DNA of 64,000 bases from UBA3478 sp965662045 (GCA_965662045.1 CBFIGE010000002.1:227997-291996); one strand, 5' to 3'. Shown: positions 42,199 through 51,172, numbered from the stretch's first letter. Notes: generated from the letters alone by a model not told the origin. Numbers and translations are program-made.

Positions 42199-43435
42199 CG
42201 AAGTAATAGTGGTAAAGTAAAAGTATTACTCGCAAATAGACGACTACAATCAAGGGTATAAGTAATGGACTAAGTTGCTGATATCCAGAAATCCATATAA
42301 TTGAATGTGAAAGCATTAAAATTACAATTGCGAATAGTACTAGATGGTGCCAGTACTTGATAAATTTATGTTTTCCCAAAACAAGCCCTAAAATTAGAAA
42401 CAAGGGGTTTATCCAGAATACATTGAAGTTAAATTTTGTCGATTCGTGATCTGTTCCAAACCACATAAAACATAAGAAAACACCCAGGATACCCAAAATG
42501 CTAAAAAGAATTTGATCCAAAATCCAGGATCTCGTGCCATTTTTAAAATCTACGTAGTTGAGTAACAGAATAATCAAGCTAAATAAACCAATCCAAAACC
42601 CTGGAGCTAATAAAAATGGAGTACTTATTTCTTCGTAATTAAAGCGCAGAAGATCGCGTTCTGAGCGCACCAAATTTTCTTGACCAACTTTCATCTGTTT
42701 GATTTGCTCTGCTGTATAATCAGGAAGAAAGGCATATGCAGGATACTTTTCTGTTTTATCCATGACAGACCCTAGGACAAGATCAATGCCAACTCGACTC
42801 CAGCTATTGTCTTCGAGATACTCATGAATTAAATTTCTGAATGACTTGCTGTAATCTTCTTCATTATAGTTGTGTTCAATAGTTTCACTAAGTTCATTTT
42901 GAAGCACATCGATAATAGCAGTAGCGCAGTTCTCGTGAACAAAATCGTATAAATAGTACTTATTTTCAGCTAGCGCATTTATTTCTAAAAAATTGAAAAG
43001 GCGTTGTTTTTCTTCTTGACCTAAATTCAGAATAAGTTCTTTCACCCATCGTTTTTCCATTTGATAAGTGTAAAGAAACTGCACTGTATTAGTTACAGAT
43101 AATTCATAAAGCATTTGACCTTTTAAGAATTTGGTGTAAAAATTGGGCATGCCAGGGTCAAAAGTGCCATAGTTGAAAACGCGGTCGATGTTTTTTTGGT
43201 TGTCGATAATTCTAATGGCTGCATGACCAAATTTTGAATAGAGTTCTTGACCTGAACCACAGACGAGCAGACTTATTTGAGATTGTTCGCTCAGTAAAGT
43301 TTGATTGAATTTTGAATATGAATTTGAGGTGCTTTCTTCGAATCCATATTTAAGTTGCTGTCCACTTAATTTGGCGCTAAAAAAAAACGTTATAAGTATA
43401 TAAAACAGTGAATATTTAATAAAATACCTCATCAT
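42182..43435 (-). CDS. DUF4105 family membrane protein
   Basis: A signal or anchor (YSLFYILITFFFSAKLSG) is followed by the DUF4105 (Lnb N-terminal periplasmic) domain, recognised by SLLVCGSGQELYSKFGHAAIRI, VFNYGTFDPGMPNF and YDFVHENCATAI. The conserved His in FGHAA and Cys in ENCAT resemble a papain-like active site; catalysis is inference. About five to six C-terminal membrane segments follow. The ATG at 43435 (or 43432) is preferred because a perfect -7 box TATATTTG ends only four bases upstream; the longer frame from 43480 would start upstream of that promoter. Function unknown. Confidence 0.83.
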   Translation of the reverse strand: MMRYFIKYSLFYILITFFFSAKLSGQQLKYGFEESTSNSYSKFNQTLLSEQSQISLLVCGSGQELYSKFGHAAIRIIDNQKNIDRVFNYGTFDPGMPNFYTKFLKGQMLYELSVTNTVQFLYTYQMEKRWVKELILNLGQEEKQRLFNFLEINALAENKYYLYDFVHENCATAIIDVLQNELSETIEHNYNEEDYSKSFRNLIHEYLEDNSWSRVGIDLVLGSVMDKTEKYPAYAFLPDYTAEQIKQMKVGQENLVRSERDLLRFNYEEISTPFLLAPGFWIGLFSLIILLLNYVDFKNGTRSWILDQILFSILGILGVFLCFMWFGTDHESTKFNFNVFWINPLFLILGLVLGKHKFIKYWHHLVLFAIVILMLSHSIIWISGYQQLSPLLIPLIVVVYLRVILLLYHYYFVELYD

Positions 43436-43439
43436 GGCA

Positions 43440-43447
43440 CAAATATA
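43440..43447 (-). promoter_or_regulatory. Candidate -7 promoter element for the DUF4105 gene
   Basis: On the minus strand TATATTTG, a perfect TAnnTTTG, ends four bases before ATG at 43435. The layout is like that of guaA and implies a leaderless or almost leaderless message. Confidence 0.55.
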
Positions 43448-43486
43448 CGTTGCTATTTTATTAATGTTTTCTAACTTCACGACCCG

Positions 43487-44170
43487 ATGACAATAAAACG
43501 TAATATTCCTAACTTTATTAGTATTCTAAATCTAGTTGTTGGATTTATGGCAATCTGGTTTGTGGCACAAGGGTTTTTGTCAGAAGCTTTTTATCTGCTT
43601 TGTACCTGCTTAATTCTTGATTTTTTTGATGGATTTTTTGCCCGTTTGCTCAATGCTAAGTCTAGTTTTGGAGCGCAATTTGATTCCTTTGCAGATCTCG
43701 TTAGTTTTGGAGTACTCCCTGGGTTTTTGGTGATGAATTATTTGCACACCTTAAATGCCCATTTTATATTCATTGTGCTCAGTGCTATTTATCCTGTAAC
43801 TGCCGCAATTCGCCTAGTGCGTTTTAATTTGGAACAAGCGGGTTCAAACGAGTATTTTACAGGTATACCTACTCCTATAAGCGCTTTATTGATGATGTCT
43901 TTGATACACCTAAACCTTGAATCGCATATTGAAAGCATTGAACTTCATGTCACGGTTGTTACTTGCTTAACCGTGTTAGTGTCGTTGTTAATGATTTCTA
44001 AATTGAAAATAATAAACCTGAAGTTTGAGGGATTTGAATATAAGGCCAATAAGTGGAGGTATCTTTTAATCATTCTAGCTGCAATTACCTTAACAGTTGT
44101 ACCCTCTTCGGCTATCGCTTTAATTTACCTTGAACTTATTCTTCTTTCACTTCTCCGATTCAAAATCTAG
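43487..44170 (+). CDS. pssA: CDP-diacylglycerol-serine O-phosphatidyltransferase
   Basis: It makes phosphatidylserine, the precursor of phosphatidylethanolamine, in the inner membrane. The CDP-alcohol phosphatidyltransferase signature is complete: D-FF-DG-FF-AR, eight residues, G-AQF-D-SFA-D (residues around 45-70). About seven hydrophobic segments are visible. The motif neighbourhood (SADLVSFG-type 'ADLVSFGVLPG') is characteristic of PssA rather than PgsA. Length 227 residues is usual. A weak promoter-like TAACTTCA lies at 43472-43479, with TTG 19 bases upstream. Its last 24 bases overlap the convergent lptB gene. Confidence 0.92.
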   Translation: MTIKRNIPNFISILNLVVGFMAIWFVAQGFLSEAFYLLCTCLILDFFDGFFARLLNAKSSFGAQFDSFADLVSFGVLPGFLVMNYLHTLNAHFIFIVLSAIYPVTAAIRLVRFNLEQAGSNEYFTGIPTPISALLMMSLIHLNLESHIESIELHVTVVTCLTVLVSLLMISKLKIINLKFEGFEYKANKWRYLLIILAAITLTVVPSSAIALIYLELILLSLLRFKI

Positions 44171-44899
44171 TTGTTTTTTTCGAAGTTCGAAATTTTGCCC
44201 TAAATACACTTTTCTTACCATTTCGTCTTTGGCAAGTTCCTCAGGCGGACCTGCTTTTAGAATGCCACCTTCGAACATGAGATATGATCTTTCTGTAATA
44301 GCTAAAGTTTCTTGAACGTTGTGATCTGTGATGAGTATACCGATGTTTTTATTCTTTAATTGAGCTACAATGCGCTGAATATCCTCTACAGCTACAGGAT
44401 CAACTCCGGCGAATGGCTCATCTAATAAAATGAATTTTGGATCTGTAGCTAAGGCTCTTGCAATCTCTGTTCTTCGACGTTCACCACCTGACAATAAATC
44501 TCCACGATTTTTTCGGATATGACCTAAAGAAAACTCTTCTATTAAAGACTCCAATTTTTTAAGTTGTTCCTTCTTGCTGAGAGTTGTGGTTTGCAATACG
44601 CTAAGAATGTTATCTTCTATACTTAGTTTACGAAAAACTGAAGCTTCTTGAGCTAAGTACCCTACACCGTATTGTGCTCTTTTGTACATGGGGAATTTTG
44701 TGATCTCTGTTGAATCTAAGAAAATTTGCCCTCCATTGGGTTTGACTAGACCCACAATCATATAAAATGAGGTTGTTTTTCCGGCACCATTTGGTCCGAG
44801 TAGGCCAACAATTTCACCTTGACTTACTTCAATTGAAATTTCTTTGACAACTTGTCGGCCACTGTATTTTTTGGAGAGATTTGCAGCTCTTAGCTTCAT
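44147..44899 (-). CDS. lptB: LPS export ABC transporter ATP-binding protein
   Basis: LptB powers the extraction of LPS from the inner membrane with LptFG. Motifs: GPNGAGKTTSFYM (Walker A), AQYGVGYLAQEASVFRKL (Q-loop), LLSGGERRRTEIARAL (signature), FILLDEPFAGVDP (Walker B, typical of LptB) and ITDHNVQETL (H-loop). Length, 250 residues, is normal. LptF, LptG, LptC and LptA are not in this window. It is the last gene of the minus-strand set kdsD, tatC, CMD, lptB; pairing with kdsD, which serves Kdo synthesis, supports the LPS assignment. Confidence 0.95.
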   Translation of the reverse strand: MKLRAANLSKKYSGRQVVKEISIEVSQGEIVGLLGPNGAGKTTSFYMIVGLVKPNGGQIFLDSTEITKFPMYKRAQYGVGYLAQEASVFRKLSIEDNILSVLQTTTLSKKEQLKKLESLIEEFSLGHIRKNRGDLLSGGERRRTEIARALATDPKFILLDEPFAGVDPVAVEDIQRIVAQLKNKNIGILITDHNVQETLAITERSYLMFEGGILKAGPPEELAKDEMVRKVYLGQNFELRKKQLDFESEK

Positions 44900-44911
44900 A
44901 TTCTTCTTCTG

Positions 44912-45274
44912 TTATTGTTGTTCGCTTTCTAAAGCTTCCCAGTACTCATAGGCTCTTCTCAAGTGCGGAACTACAATAGTTCCACCTACTAAGGTAGCGA
45001 TTCCTAATGTTTCCATAACCTCTTCTTTTGTAGCTTGGTTGTCTATAGCACCCTCTAAATGGTATTTAACACAATCGTCACATCTAAGTACGGCTGAAGC
45101 CACAAGTCCTAATAGATCTTTGGTTTTTTTATCTAGGGCACCTTCTTGATAGGCGTTATGATCTAAGTTGAAGATTCTTTTAATGAGTTTATGATCTTCT
45201 GACAATAATTTTTCATTCATTTTTGAACGGTAGTGATTAAAGTCTCTTACAAGATTAACTTCGTTTTTGCTCAT
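44912..45274 (-). CDS. Carboxymuconolactone decarboxylase-like protein (AhpD-like)
   Basis: A 120-residue protein of the CMD/AhpD family. The RCDDCVKYHLEGAI block contains the CxxC plus His of AhpD-like redox members, so thiol-dependent peroxide reduction is more likely than decarboxylation. NLDHNAYQEGALDKKTKDLLGL and GGTIVVPHLRRA are typical flanking blocks. Its start overlaps the tatC end by 20 bases, and lptB follows 12 bases later. The place in a tatC-lptB set is conserved in flavobacteria as I recall, but its role there is not known. Confidence 0.9.
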   Translation of the reverse strand: MSKNEVNLVRDFNHYRSKMNEKLLSEDHKLIKRIFNLDHNAYQEGALDKKTKDLLGLVASAVLRCDDCVKYHLEGAIDNQATKEEVMETLGIATLVGGTIVVPHLRRAYEYWEALESEQQ

Positions 45275-46082
45275 TTTGATTTTCTTTTTTCAATACAATT
45301 TTTGAAATATGGATACTTATTTGGTATAGAAATACAACAGGAATTGCAACGATGATTTGACTCGCTACATCTGGTGGAGTAATCACGGCGGATAATAACA
45401 AAACGAGTACGATTGCAATTTTTCGATATTTTCTTAAAATTTCTGGAGTGACTAAACCAATTTTAGTCAAGAAGTAGATTAAGATAGGGAGTTCAAACAT
45501 GATACCGCATGCAATTACTGAAGCTCTAACGGTAGATATGAACGAACTTATGTCGATTTCATTACTGACCTCTTGGCTCACTGTGTAAGTTCCTAAAAAG
45601 TTAATCGACAATGGTGAAACAATATAATATCCGAAAAGAACACCCATAAAAAACAACAAGGAAGCCACAAAAATAAATCCTTTAGAATACTTTCGTTCAT
45701 TCTCATAGAGACCAGGAGAGATAAACCGCCATAATTCAAAGAGTAAATAAGGAAAACCTAAAATAAACCCTGCCCATATGGATGTCCAGATATGGGCTGA
45801 AAATTGTCCTGCCATGGTCCTGTTTTGAATAGTAAATGGCAAGGAATCTGCACAAAATTCAGATTCAATTCCTATAAATTGACCGATGCTGCAGAAAAAA
45901 CGATAGGTCGGAAAACTCATTTTTTTCGGACCAAAAATAACTGTGTCAAATACGAAGTCTTTCATTACAAATGCCACTATTCCAATACATAATATGGCAA
46001 TTATGGAACGAATCAGATGCCATCTCAATTCTTCGAGATGATCCAAAAATGACATTTCGTTTTTCTCAAAAGCAGTACTCAT
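45255..46082 (-). CDS. tatC: Sec-independent protein translocase TatC
   Basis: TatC is the receptor for twin-arginine signals in the inner membrane. The N-terminus has MSFLDHLEELRWHLIRS, the conserved cytoplasmic motif that binds the RR signal. Six membrane segments are visible, and a periplasmic insert with two cysteines (CSIGQFIGIESEFC) that is common in Bacteroidota. 275 residues is normal for the phylum. tatA/B are not in the window. A possible client is the Tat-signal protein at 11832. The start overlaps the kdsD stop by ATGA, and the CMD gene start lies in its end. Confidence 0.96.
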   Translation of the reverse strand: MSTAFEKNEMSFLDHLEELRWHLIRSIIAILCIGIVAFVMKDFVFDTVIFGPKKMSFPTYRFFCSIGQFIGIESEFCADSLPFTIQNRTMAGQFSAHIWTSIWAGFILGFPYLLFELWRFISPGLYENERKYSKGFIFVASLLFFMGVLFGYYIVSPLSINFLGTYTVSQEVSNEIDISSFISTVRASVIACGIMFELPILIYFLTKIGLVTPEILRKYRKIAIVLVLLLSAVITPPDVASQIIVAIPVVFLYQISIHISKIVLKKENQNEQKRS

Positions 46083-47050
46083 GTTAAGCCTTCATTTATT
46101 AGGTTGTGAATATGTAAAACCCCTTTGTAATTATTGTTTTTATCGATTACAACGAGCTGAGAAATTTCATTTTGTCTTATTTTTTTAAGTGCTTCACTAG
46201 CCATTTCATCCTCTGAAACAGTAACAGGATTAGTACTCATGATTTGATTTAGCTGCCCTGAATTTAAATCTATCACATCTTCTGAACTCAACATTCTTCG
46301 GATATCTCCATCTGTAATGATTCCAGCTAAATTACCTTTTTCGAGAACAACGGTACATCCGAGCATATTTTCTGTTATGCTAATTATAGCCTCCTTTATG
46401 TTCTGATAGGTTTCAATTGTAGGACATTTATTTACCTTGATCAGATCTCCTACGCGCAGATAGAGTTTTCCTAAAGAACCTCCAGGATGGAATTTCGCAA
46501 AGTCTTTTTCTTGAAAATTTTTGCATTCCAAAAGGGCAATTGCTAAAGCATCTCCAATAATTAGTTGAAGGGTAGTACTTGTAGTGGGAGCCAAATTATG
46601 AGGACATGCTTCTTTAGCGTATTGATAAATAATACGATGTTGGGCTGCATTGACTAAATGCGATGAAGGGTTTGAACTTATTGCGATTAAAATGTTGTTA
46701 TCTCGAATTAGATGAGGAACAAGTGTTTTGATTTCTGGAGTATTCCCACTATTTGAGATGCAAACTACGACGTCGTCTTCTTGAATAATCCCCAAATCGC
46801 CGTGAATGGCGTCCGCAGCATGCATGTAAACTGCAGGTGAACCTGTTGAATTTAGGGTAGCCACAATTTTAGATGCAATAATTGCCGATTTACCGATACC
46901 TGTCACTACGATTTTACCTTTGCAATTTAATAGTACTTCGATGGCTTTGGTAAAGTCCTCTGGGTCAATTTTTTCTAACGTATTAACCCCTTTTTTTGTG
47001 ATTTTTAAGGTGTTAACAACACTCTCTGTTATTTTATGATTCAAGTCCAA
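46079..47050 (-). CDS. kdsD: Arabinose-5-phosphate isomerase, KpsF/GutQ family
   Basis: It interconverts ribulose 5-phosphate and arabinose 5-phosphate, the first step to Kdo in LPS. The SIS domain has VVTGIGKSAIIASKIVATLNSTG and SNSGNTPEI; two CBS domains follow in the C-terminal 120 residues. 323 residues is normal. No ATG exists near the beginning: the frame opens with TTG at 47050 (a second TTG lies at 47044), and family similarity in the SIS domain begins about 45 residues later, as expected. A perfect -7 box (47089-47096) lies upstream. It is divergent from recQ. Confidence 0.92.
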   Translation of the reverse strand: MDLNHKITESVVNTLKITKKGVNTLEKIDPEDFTKAIEVLLNCKGKIVVTGIGKSAIIASKIVATLNSTGSPAVYMHAADAIHGDLGIIQEDDVVVCISNSGNTPEIKTLVPHLIRDNNILIAISSNPSSHLVNAAQHRIIYQYAKEACPHNLAPTTSTTLQLIIGDALAIALLECKNFQEKDFAKFHPGGSLGKLYLRVGDLIKVNKCPTIETYQNIKEAIISITENMLGCTVVLEKGNLAGIITDGDIRRMLSSEDVIDLNSGQLNQIMSTNPVTVSEDEMASEALKKIRQNEISQLVVIDKNNNYKGVLHIHNLINEGLT

Positions 47051-47088
47051 TAGGGAGAAATTGATAAAAATAAATTAATTTTAGACTT

Positions 47089-47096
47089 CAAAGTTA
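47089..47096 (-). promoter_or_regulatory. Candidate -7 promoter element for the kdsD operon
   Basis: On the minus strand this reads TAACTTTG, a perfect TAnnTTTG, 38 bases upstream of the TTG start. No -33 TTG is seen at the usual distance. Confidence 0.45.
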
Positions 47097-47174
47097 ATCA
47101 AATGGAGGTCTAATACCTTACATTATTAGTTTGAGATTAGTTAGGTATAATTATAGTCTTAGTTTTATTGCCGA

Positions 47175-49376
47175 ATGAAATTTGAAATTTCAGATGATTC
47201 ATTAGAAAAGGCATTGTTTTCTTTTTATGGATTTTCAACGTTTAAGGGATTACAAAAACCCGTAATAGAGAGTGTTTTAGGGGGCCAGGATACTTTTGTC
47301 ATTATGCCTACAGGCGGTGGAAAATCACTGTGCTATCAGTTGCCAGCTTTGCTCTCAGAAGGCACAGCAATTGTTGTTTCTCCTCTAATAGCTTTGATGA
47401 AAAATCAAGTAGATGCTATACGCTCTTATTCCGATGATTTTGCCGTAGCTCACGTTTTGAATTCTTCTTTGACCAAAAGCGAATTAAATACGGTAATCGA
47501 CGATCTTAAGAATGCTCGAACAAAATTACTTTATGTTGCCCCTGAATCTTTAACAAAGCAACATAATATAAACCTTCTAAGCCAATTAAAAATTTCTTTT
47601 GTAGCTGTTGATGAGGCGCATTGTATTTCTGAATGGGGTCATGATTTTAGACCTGAATATCGAAATTTAAAATCTATCATAGGTCAAATAGATGCAAAGA
47701 TTCCAATTATTGGCCTTACCGCGACGGCTACTCCAAAGGTTCAAGAGGATATTATTAAAAACTTGGGAATGAACAATGCCAAAACATTTAAGGCTTCGTT
47801 CAATCGTCCCAATCTTTACTACGAGGTGCGTCCAAAGACAAAAGACGTAGATAAGGACATTATTAAGTTTATTTCCTCACAAAAGGGTAAATCGGGAATT
47901 ATCTATTGTCTTAGTCGTAAAACGGTAGAACAATTAGCCCAAACGCTACAGGTAAATTCTATTAGTGCTGTGCCTTATCACGCTGGATTTGATAATAAGA
48001 CAAGAGCGAAATACCAAGATATGTTTTTGATGGAAGAGGTAGATGTTGTGGTAGCGACAATTGCATTTGGTATGGGTATTGACAAACCTGATGTACGATT
48101 TGTAATTCACTACGATATGCCAAAGAGTATCGAAAGTTATTATCAGGAAACAGGAAGGGCCGGTAGAGATGGGGGTGAGGGTCAATGTATCTCCTTTTAT
48201 GCTTCCCGAGATATTGAAAAGCTTGAAAAATTTATGGCTAATAAGCCAGTAGCTGAACAAGAAATTGGATTAGCACTTTTGAACGATATTATGGCTTATG
48301 CGGAGACTTCGATTTCACGCCGAAAATTTATTCTCAATTACTTTGGAGAAGATTTTGATGAAAATATGGGTGAGGGAGCACAAATGGATGATAATACCCG
48401 TTTTCCAAAAGAAAGGTTCGAAGCAAAAAATGAGCTTATTAGCTTGCTTGAAGTAGTTCGTGAAACAGCTCAAAAATTTAAAACTAAAGAGGTCGTATTG
48501 GTGATGCGAGGAGAAAAAAATAGTATTCTTTCGAGTCACAAAACAAATGAAAGAATTTTTTTTGGCTGCGGATCAGGTCAATCGGATAATTTTTGGAACT
48601 CCTTGATTAGACAATCTATTATTGAAGGATTACTATCGAAAGATGTGGAAGCATATGGTGTTCTAAAATTGACTACAAAAGGAATGGATTATTTACAAAA
48701 TCCCATCTCTTTTATGATGAGTCTAAATCGAGATTTTGATAAAATCTTATTTGCTCAAACACAGGTTAACGCATTTAAAGGCGTACTTGACGATAAACTT
48801 TTGAATCAACTCAAGGCGCTGCGCAAAACGGAATCAAAAAAGCGAAACTTACCGCCATATGTCATTTTTCAGGATCCTTCTTTGGAAGATATGGTCAGCA
48901 AATATCCAGTTTCTACAGACGAGCTTTCTCATGTTCACGGTGTGAGCGAGACAAAAGCTAAGAAATATGGTGAATCTTTTCTTAAATTGATTTCGTCTTA
49001 TGTTGAAGAAAATAATATTACGCGACCCGATGATATGGTCATTCGCTCAACAGGATTGAATTCTGCGTTAAAACTGTATGTTATTCAAAGCGTAGACCGA
49101 AAATTACCATTAGACGATATTGCGGATGCGAAAGGGATGGCAATGGATGAATTGATTCAATTGATGGAACAAATCGTTTATTCAGGCACGAAATTGAATA
49201 TTGAATATTGGATAGATGAAATTCTTGACGAGGATCAACAAGAAGAGTTACACGATTATTTTATTGAAGCAGAAACTGATTCATTAGATGTCGCAATGGA
49301 AGAATTTGATGGAGATTTCGACTATGAGGAGCTCAATCTTTTCAGACTTTCTTTCTTGAGTAAGTTGGCTAATTAA
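47175..49376 (+). CDS. recQ: ATP-dependent DNA helicase RecQ
   Basis: RecQ unwinds DNA 3' to 5' in repair and recombination. Helicase motifs: MPTGGGKSLCYQLPAL (I), VVSPLIALMKNQV (Ia), VDEAHCISEWGHDFRPEY (II), GLTATATP (III), and YYQETGRAGRDGG (VI). The winged-helix RQC region follows, then a C-terminal HRDC-like domain near 540-620 and an extra helix-turn-helix-like end. The zinc-finger cysteines of the RQC domain are absent: where E. coli has a CRR..CxxCxxC cluster the sequence here reads SRRKFILNYFGEDFDENMGEG. I believe this loss is common in flavobacterial RecQ. 733 residues is longer than E. coli RecQ (about 610). Confidence 0.96.
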   Translation: MKFEISDDSLEKALFSFYGFSTFKGLQKPVIESVLGGQDTFVIMPTGGGKSLCYQLPALLSEGTAIVVSPLIALMKNQVDAIRSYSDDFAVAHVLNSSLTKSELNTVIDDLKNARTKLLYVAPESLTKQHNINLLSQLKISFVAVDEAHCISEWGHDFRPEYRNLKSIIGQIDAKIPIIGLTATATPKVQEDIIKNLGMNNAKTFKASFNRPNLYYEVRPKTKDVDKDIIKFISSQKGKSGIIYCLSRKTVEQLAQTLQVNSISAVPYHAGFDNKTRAKYQDMFLMEEVDVVVATIAFGMGIDKPDVRFVIHYDMPKSIESYYQETGRAGRDGGEGQCISFYASRDIEKLEKFMANKPVAEQEIGLALLNDIMAYAETSISRRKFILNYFGEDFDENMGEGAQMDDNTRFPKERFEAKNELISLLEVVRETAQKFKTKEVVLVMRGEKNSILSSHKTNERIFFGCGSGQSDNFWNSLIRQSIIEGLLSKDVEAYGVLKLTTKGMDYLQNPISFMMSLNRDFDKILFAQTQVNAFKGVLDDKLLNQLKALRKTESKKRNLPPYVIFQDPSLEDMVSKYPVSTDELSHVHGVSETKAKKYGESFLKLISSYVEENNITRPDDMVIRSTGLNSALKLYVIQSVDRKLPLDDIADAKGMAMDELIQLMEQIVYSGTKLNIEYWIDEILDEDQQEELHDYFIEAETDSLDVAMEEFDGDFDYEELNLFRLSFLSKLAN

Positions 49377-49379
49377 GGT

Positions 49380-49709
49380 TTAGAGTTCAAAATTTTCGTA
49401 GAGTTCGGTTTGCTGTTCAATATACATGTCCCAACCACCTGCTTCGATTATTGCATTAAACACTAATAAGGTGGCGAATACACTTAATAATAGTGCTATA
49501 ACACTTATTACTCTTGTTACTTTTAATGTACTGTGGTTAGAATATTGTTCAGGATTGGCGCTATATAATTGTTGATCTTTTCGAATTAAGATAAGTGCAC
49601 TAGCTGAAAGTATAATTCCTCCGATTCCAGCGCTAAAACAACAGCATATATAAGAAATTAGAGCTAAGGCTAAAGCTACATTGACATTGGGCAGTTTGAT
49701 TTGTGACAT
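49380..49709 (-). CDS. CCC-motif membrane protein
   Basis: 109 residues with two pairs of hydrophobic segments around ALALISYICCCFSAGIGGIILSASAL. The CCC triplet inside the first segment identifies a Bacteroidota family named after it; its function is unknown. The C-terminal tail is hydrophilic (DMYIEQQTELYENFEL). It lies three bases from the convergent recQ stop and two bases downstream of the DUF2752 gene, a pairing I recall from other flavobacteria. Confidence 0.85.
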   Translation of the reverse strand: MSQIKLPNVNVALALALISYICCCFSAGIGGIILSASALILIRKDQQLYSANPEQYSNHSTLKVTRVISVIALLLSVFATLLVFNAIIEAGGWDMYIEQQTELYENFEL

Positions 49710-49711
49710 AC

Positions 49712-50017
49712 TTAAAAAAAGTGAATTACTACTTTATAAATATAATTAATGACCATTAAGATACCACTTAAAATCCCAGTTATTTGAGTCAAATGTAAAA
49801 GGCGCTGGTTTGAAAAAACAAGAGAACTTGTAAGTAAACTAAAAAAGAGTAGAAGTGGAATTAATGCAGGATAAAGCTGAAGACTCCCTAATAAATCTCC
49901 TTTTAAAAGGGCGATAAAAGCTCTTTGAATGCCACATCCAGGACAATCAAAGCCTAACCAGTATTTTGTTGTACACGGCAGCATTTTTGATTCTAAAAAA
50001 GGGATAACATCATTCAT
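49712..50017 (-). CDS. DUF2752 family membrane protein
   Basis: 101 residues. The block KMLPCTTKYWLGFDCPGCGIQRAFIALLKGDLLGSLQLYPALIPLL is the family signature, with a CPGC pair that may bind metal or form a disulfide. Two to three hydrophobic segments follow. The frame is open to 50203, but that part overlaps the divergent Smr gene and has no family similarity, so I start at ATG 50017. A start at 49984 (MLPCTTK) is also possible. Function unknown. Confidence 0.82.
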   Translation of the reverse strand: MNDVIPFLESKMLPCTTKYWLGFDCPGCGIQRAFIALLKGDLLGSLQLYPALIPLLLFFSLLTSSLVFSNQRLLHLTQITGILSGILMVINYIYKVVIHFF

Positions 50018-50062
50018 AGGACTCCAATTGAAATAGGCATATACTAAATATAACAAACATCG

Positions 50063-50070
50063 TATTTTCG
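50063..50070 (+). promoter_or_regulatory. Candidate -7 promoter element for the Smr gene
   Basis: TATTTTCG, a 7/8 match to TAnnTTTG, ends five bases before the ATG at 50076, so the message would have almost no leader. Confidence 0.4.
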
Positions 50071-50075
50071 CACAA

Positions 50076-50606
50076 ATGAAAAAAGGTTTTGAAATAGGAG
50101 ATAAAGTATCATTGATCGATGAAAATCTCAATGGTACTATTAAAGCTATAGCGGATAATTCTGTTTTAGTCGCTATTGAGGATGGTTTTGATTTGGAGGT
50201 CAATTTGACGCAAATTGTTCCATATCACGAGCTTAATTTTTCAATGCCTAATATCAATAACTTAAAACGAGAAAAAAACGATAACCCTAAGCCGAAAAAG
50301 GCATCTAAATCTCCAAAGAAAAAAACGTATATCGAGTTCGATTTGCACATCGATAAACTCCATCCCAATTGGAAAACTCTTGATAAATCAAATTATTTGA
50401 ATTATCAAATTAGCGCTGCACAGGGAAAGCTTGATTTTGCCATAAAAAAAAGAATCCCTCATTTTGTATTTATTCACGGAGTAGGTGAGGGTGTTTTAAA
50501 ACAAGAGCTTCACACTATTTTAGGCAGATATGATTTTCTGATATTTGAAGATGCACCTTATTACAAATATGGACTTGGTGCAACATTAGTGAGCTACAAA
50601 CTCTAA
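50076..50606 (+). CDS. Smr domain protein
   Basis: The first 55 residues form a small beta domain (IGDKVSLIDENLNGTIKAI ... GFDLEV) resembling the DUF2027 or MutS2-associated part. A lysine-rich linker (KPKKASKSPKKK) joins it to a C-terminal Smr-like domain of about 85 residues: FDLHIDKL, IHGVGEGVLKQELHTIL, and YYKYGLGATLV. Smr domains are often nucleases of DNA or RNA, but the family LDLHG motif is here FDLHI, so activity is uncertain. 176 residues. The stop overlaps the stop of the convergent lipoprotein gene by four bases (CTAA). Confidence 0.85.
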   Translation: MKKGFEIGDKVSLIDENLNGTIKAIADNSVLVAIEDGFDLEVNLTQIVPYHELNFSMPNINNLKREKNDNPKPKKASKSPKKKTYIEFDLHIDKLHPNWKTLDKSNYLNYQISAAQGKLDFAIKKRIPHFVFIHGVGEGVLKQELHTILGRYDFLIFEDAPYYKYGLGATLVSYKL

Positions 50607-51106
50607 TTTGCATTGAAGCTGAGGGCACCAAACTCTTCAATGCTTAGATTGGTTATTCGCTCGTTTTCATTGAGTGCAAAACTAACCTCTTGTAGTTCTA
50701 TCACATAATCGTATTTATCAGTTTCTGAATTCAATGTGCTCGTCACCAATAACTTTCCTCCCACAGCCTCATAAGAATTAACAACTTTTGGGTTGATTTC
50801 TGGTATAAGAGAGCAGAAATATGCGGATGTGATCTTTTCTTCAAAAACCCGATACGTTAATTGAGCGGCAGAAGATATAGTGTATTCTCTGTTTTTTTCT
50901 TCGAGCGTAAAAAAAGCATTGGGAAGTTCCAGGATTAAAGCCTCTCGGTCATTTAATTTAAAAAGGAATTCTTCTTCTATGTCTAATGTTCCACAATATG
51001 AAATGTTGATGCCGTTAAAATCGATGCTTTCTACCTCTAATCCTCCATCATTACAGGCGATAAAGCTTGTAAATGAAATAAAAAGTGCAATTATTTTTTT
51101 AAGCAT
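50603..51106 (-). CDS. Predicted lipoprotein of unknown function
   Basis: A 167-residue protein with a lipoprotein signal (IIALFISFTSFIAC; Cys at about residue 18). The mature part has many alternating hydrophobic residues and looks all-beta, with paired cysteines at positions about 38 and 98. I do not recognise a family. It has a promoter with a perfect -7 box 67 bases upstream. The stop is shared with the convergent Smr gene. Confidence 0.75.
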   Translation of the reverse strand: MLKKIIALFISFTSFIACNDGGLEVESIDFNGINISYCGTLDIEEEFLFKLNDREALILELPNAFFTLEEKNREYTISSAAQLTYRVFEEKITSAYFCSLIPEINPKVVNSYEAVGGKLLVTSTLNSETDKYDYVIELQEVSFALNENERITNLSIEEFGALSFNAN

Positions 51107-51172
51107 GATGAGGAGTTTACAAAGAAAAAAAGATTCAGATTCTAAGCGTTTTAGATTCTTCTATTAAAGTCT

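Noticed and set aside
50018..50203. DUF2752 start at 50203
   Set aside because: The first 62 residues overlap the divergent Smr gene and show no family pattern; the ATG at 50017 fits the family length.
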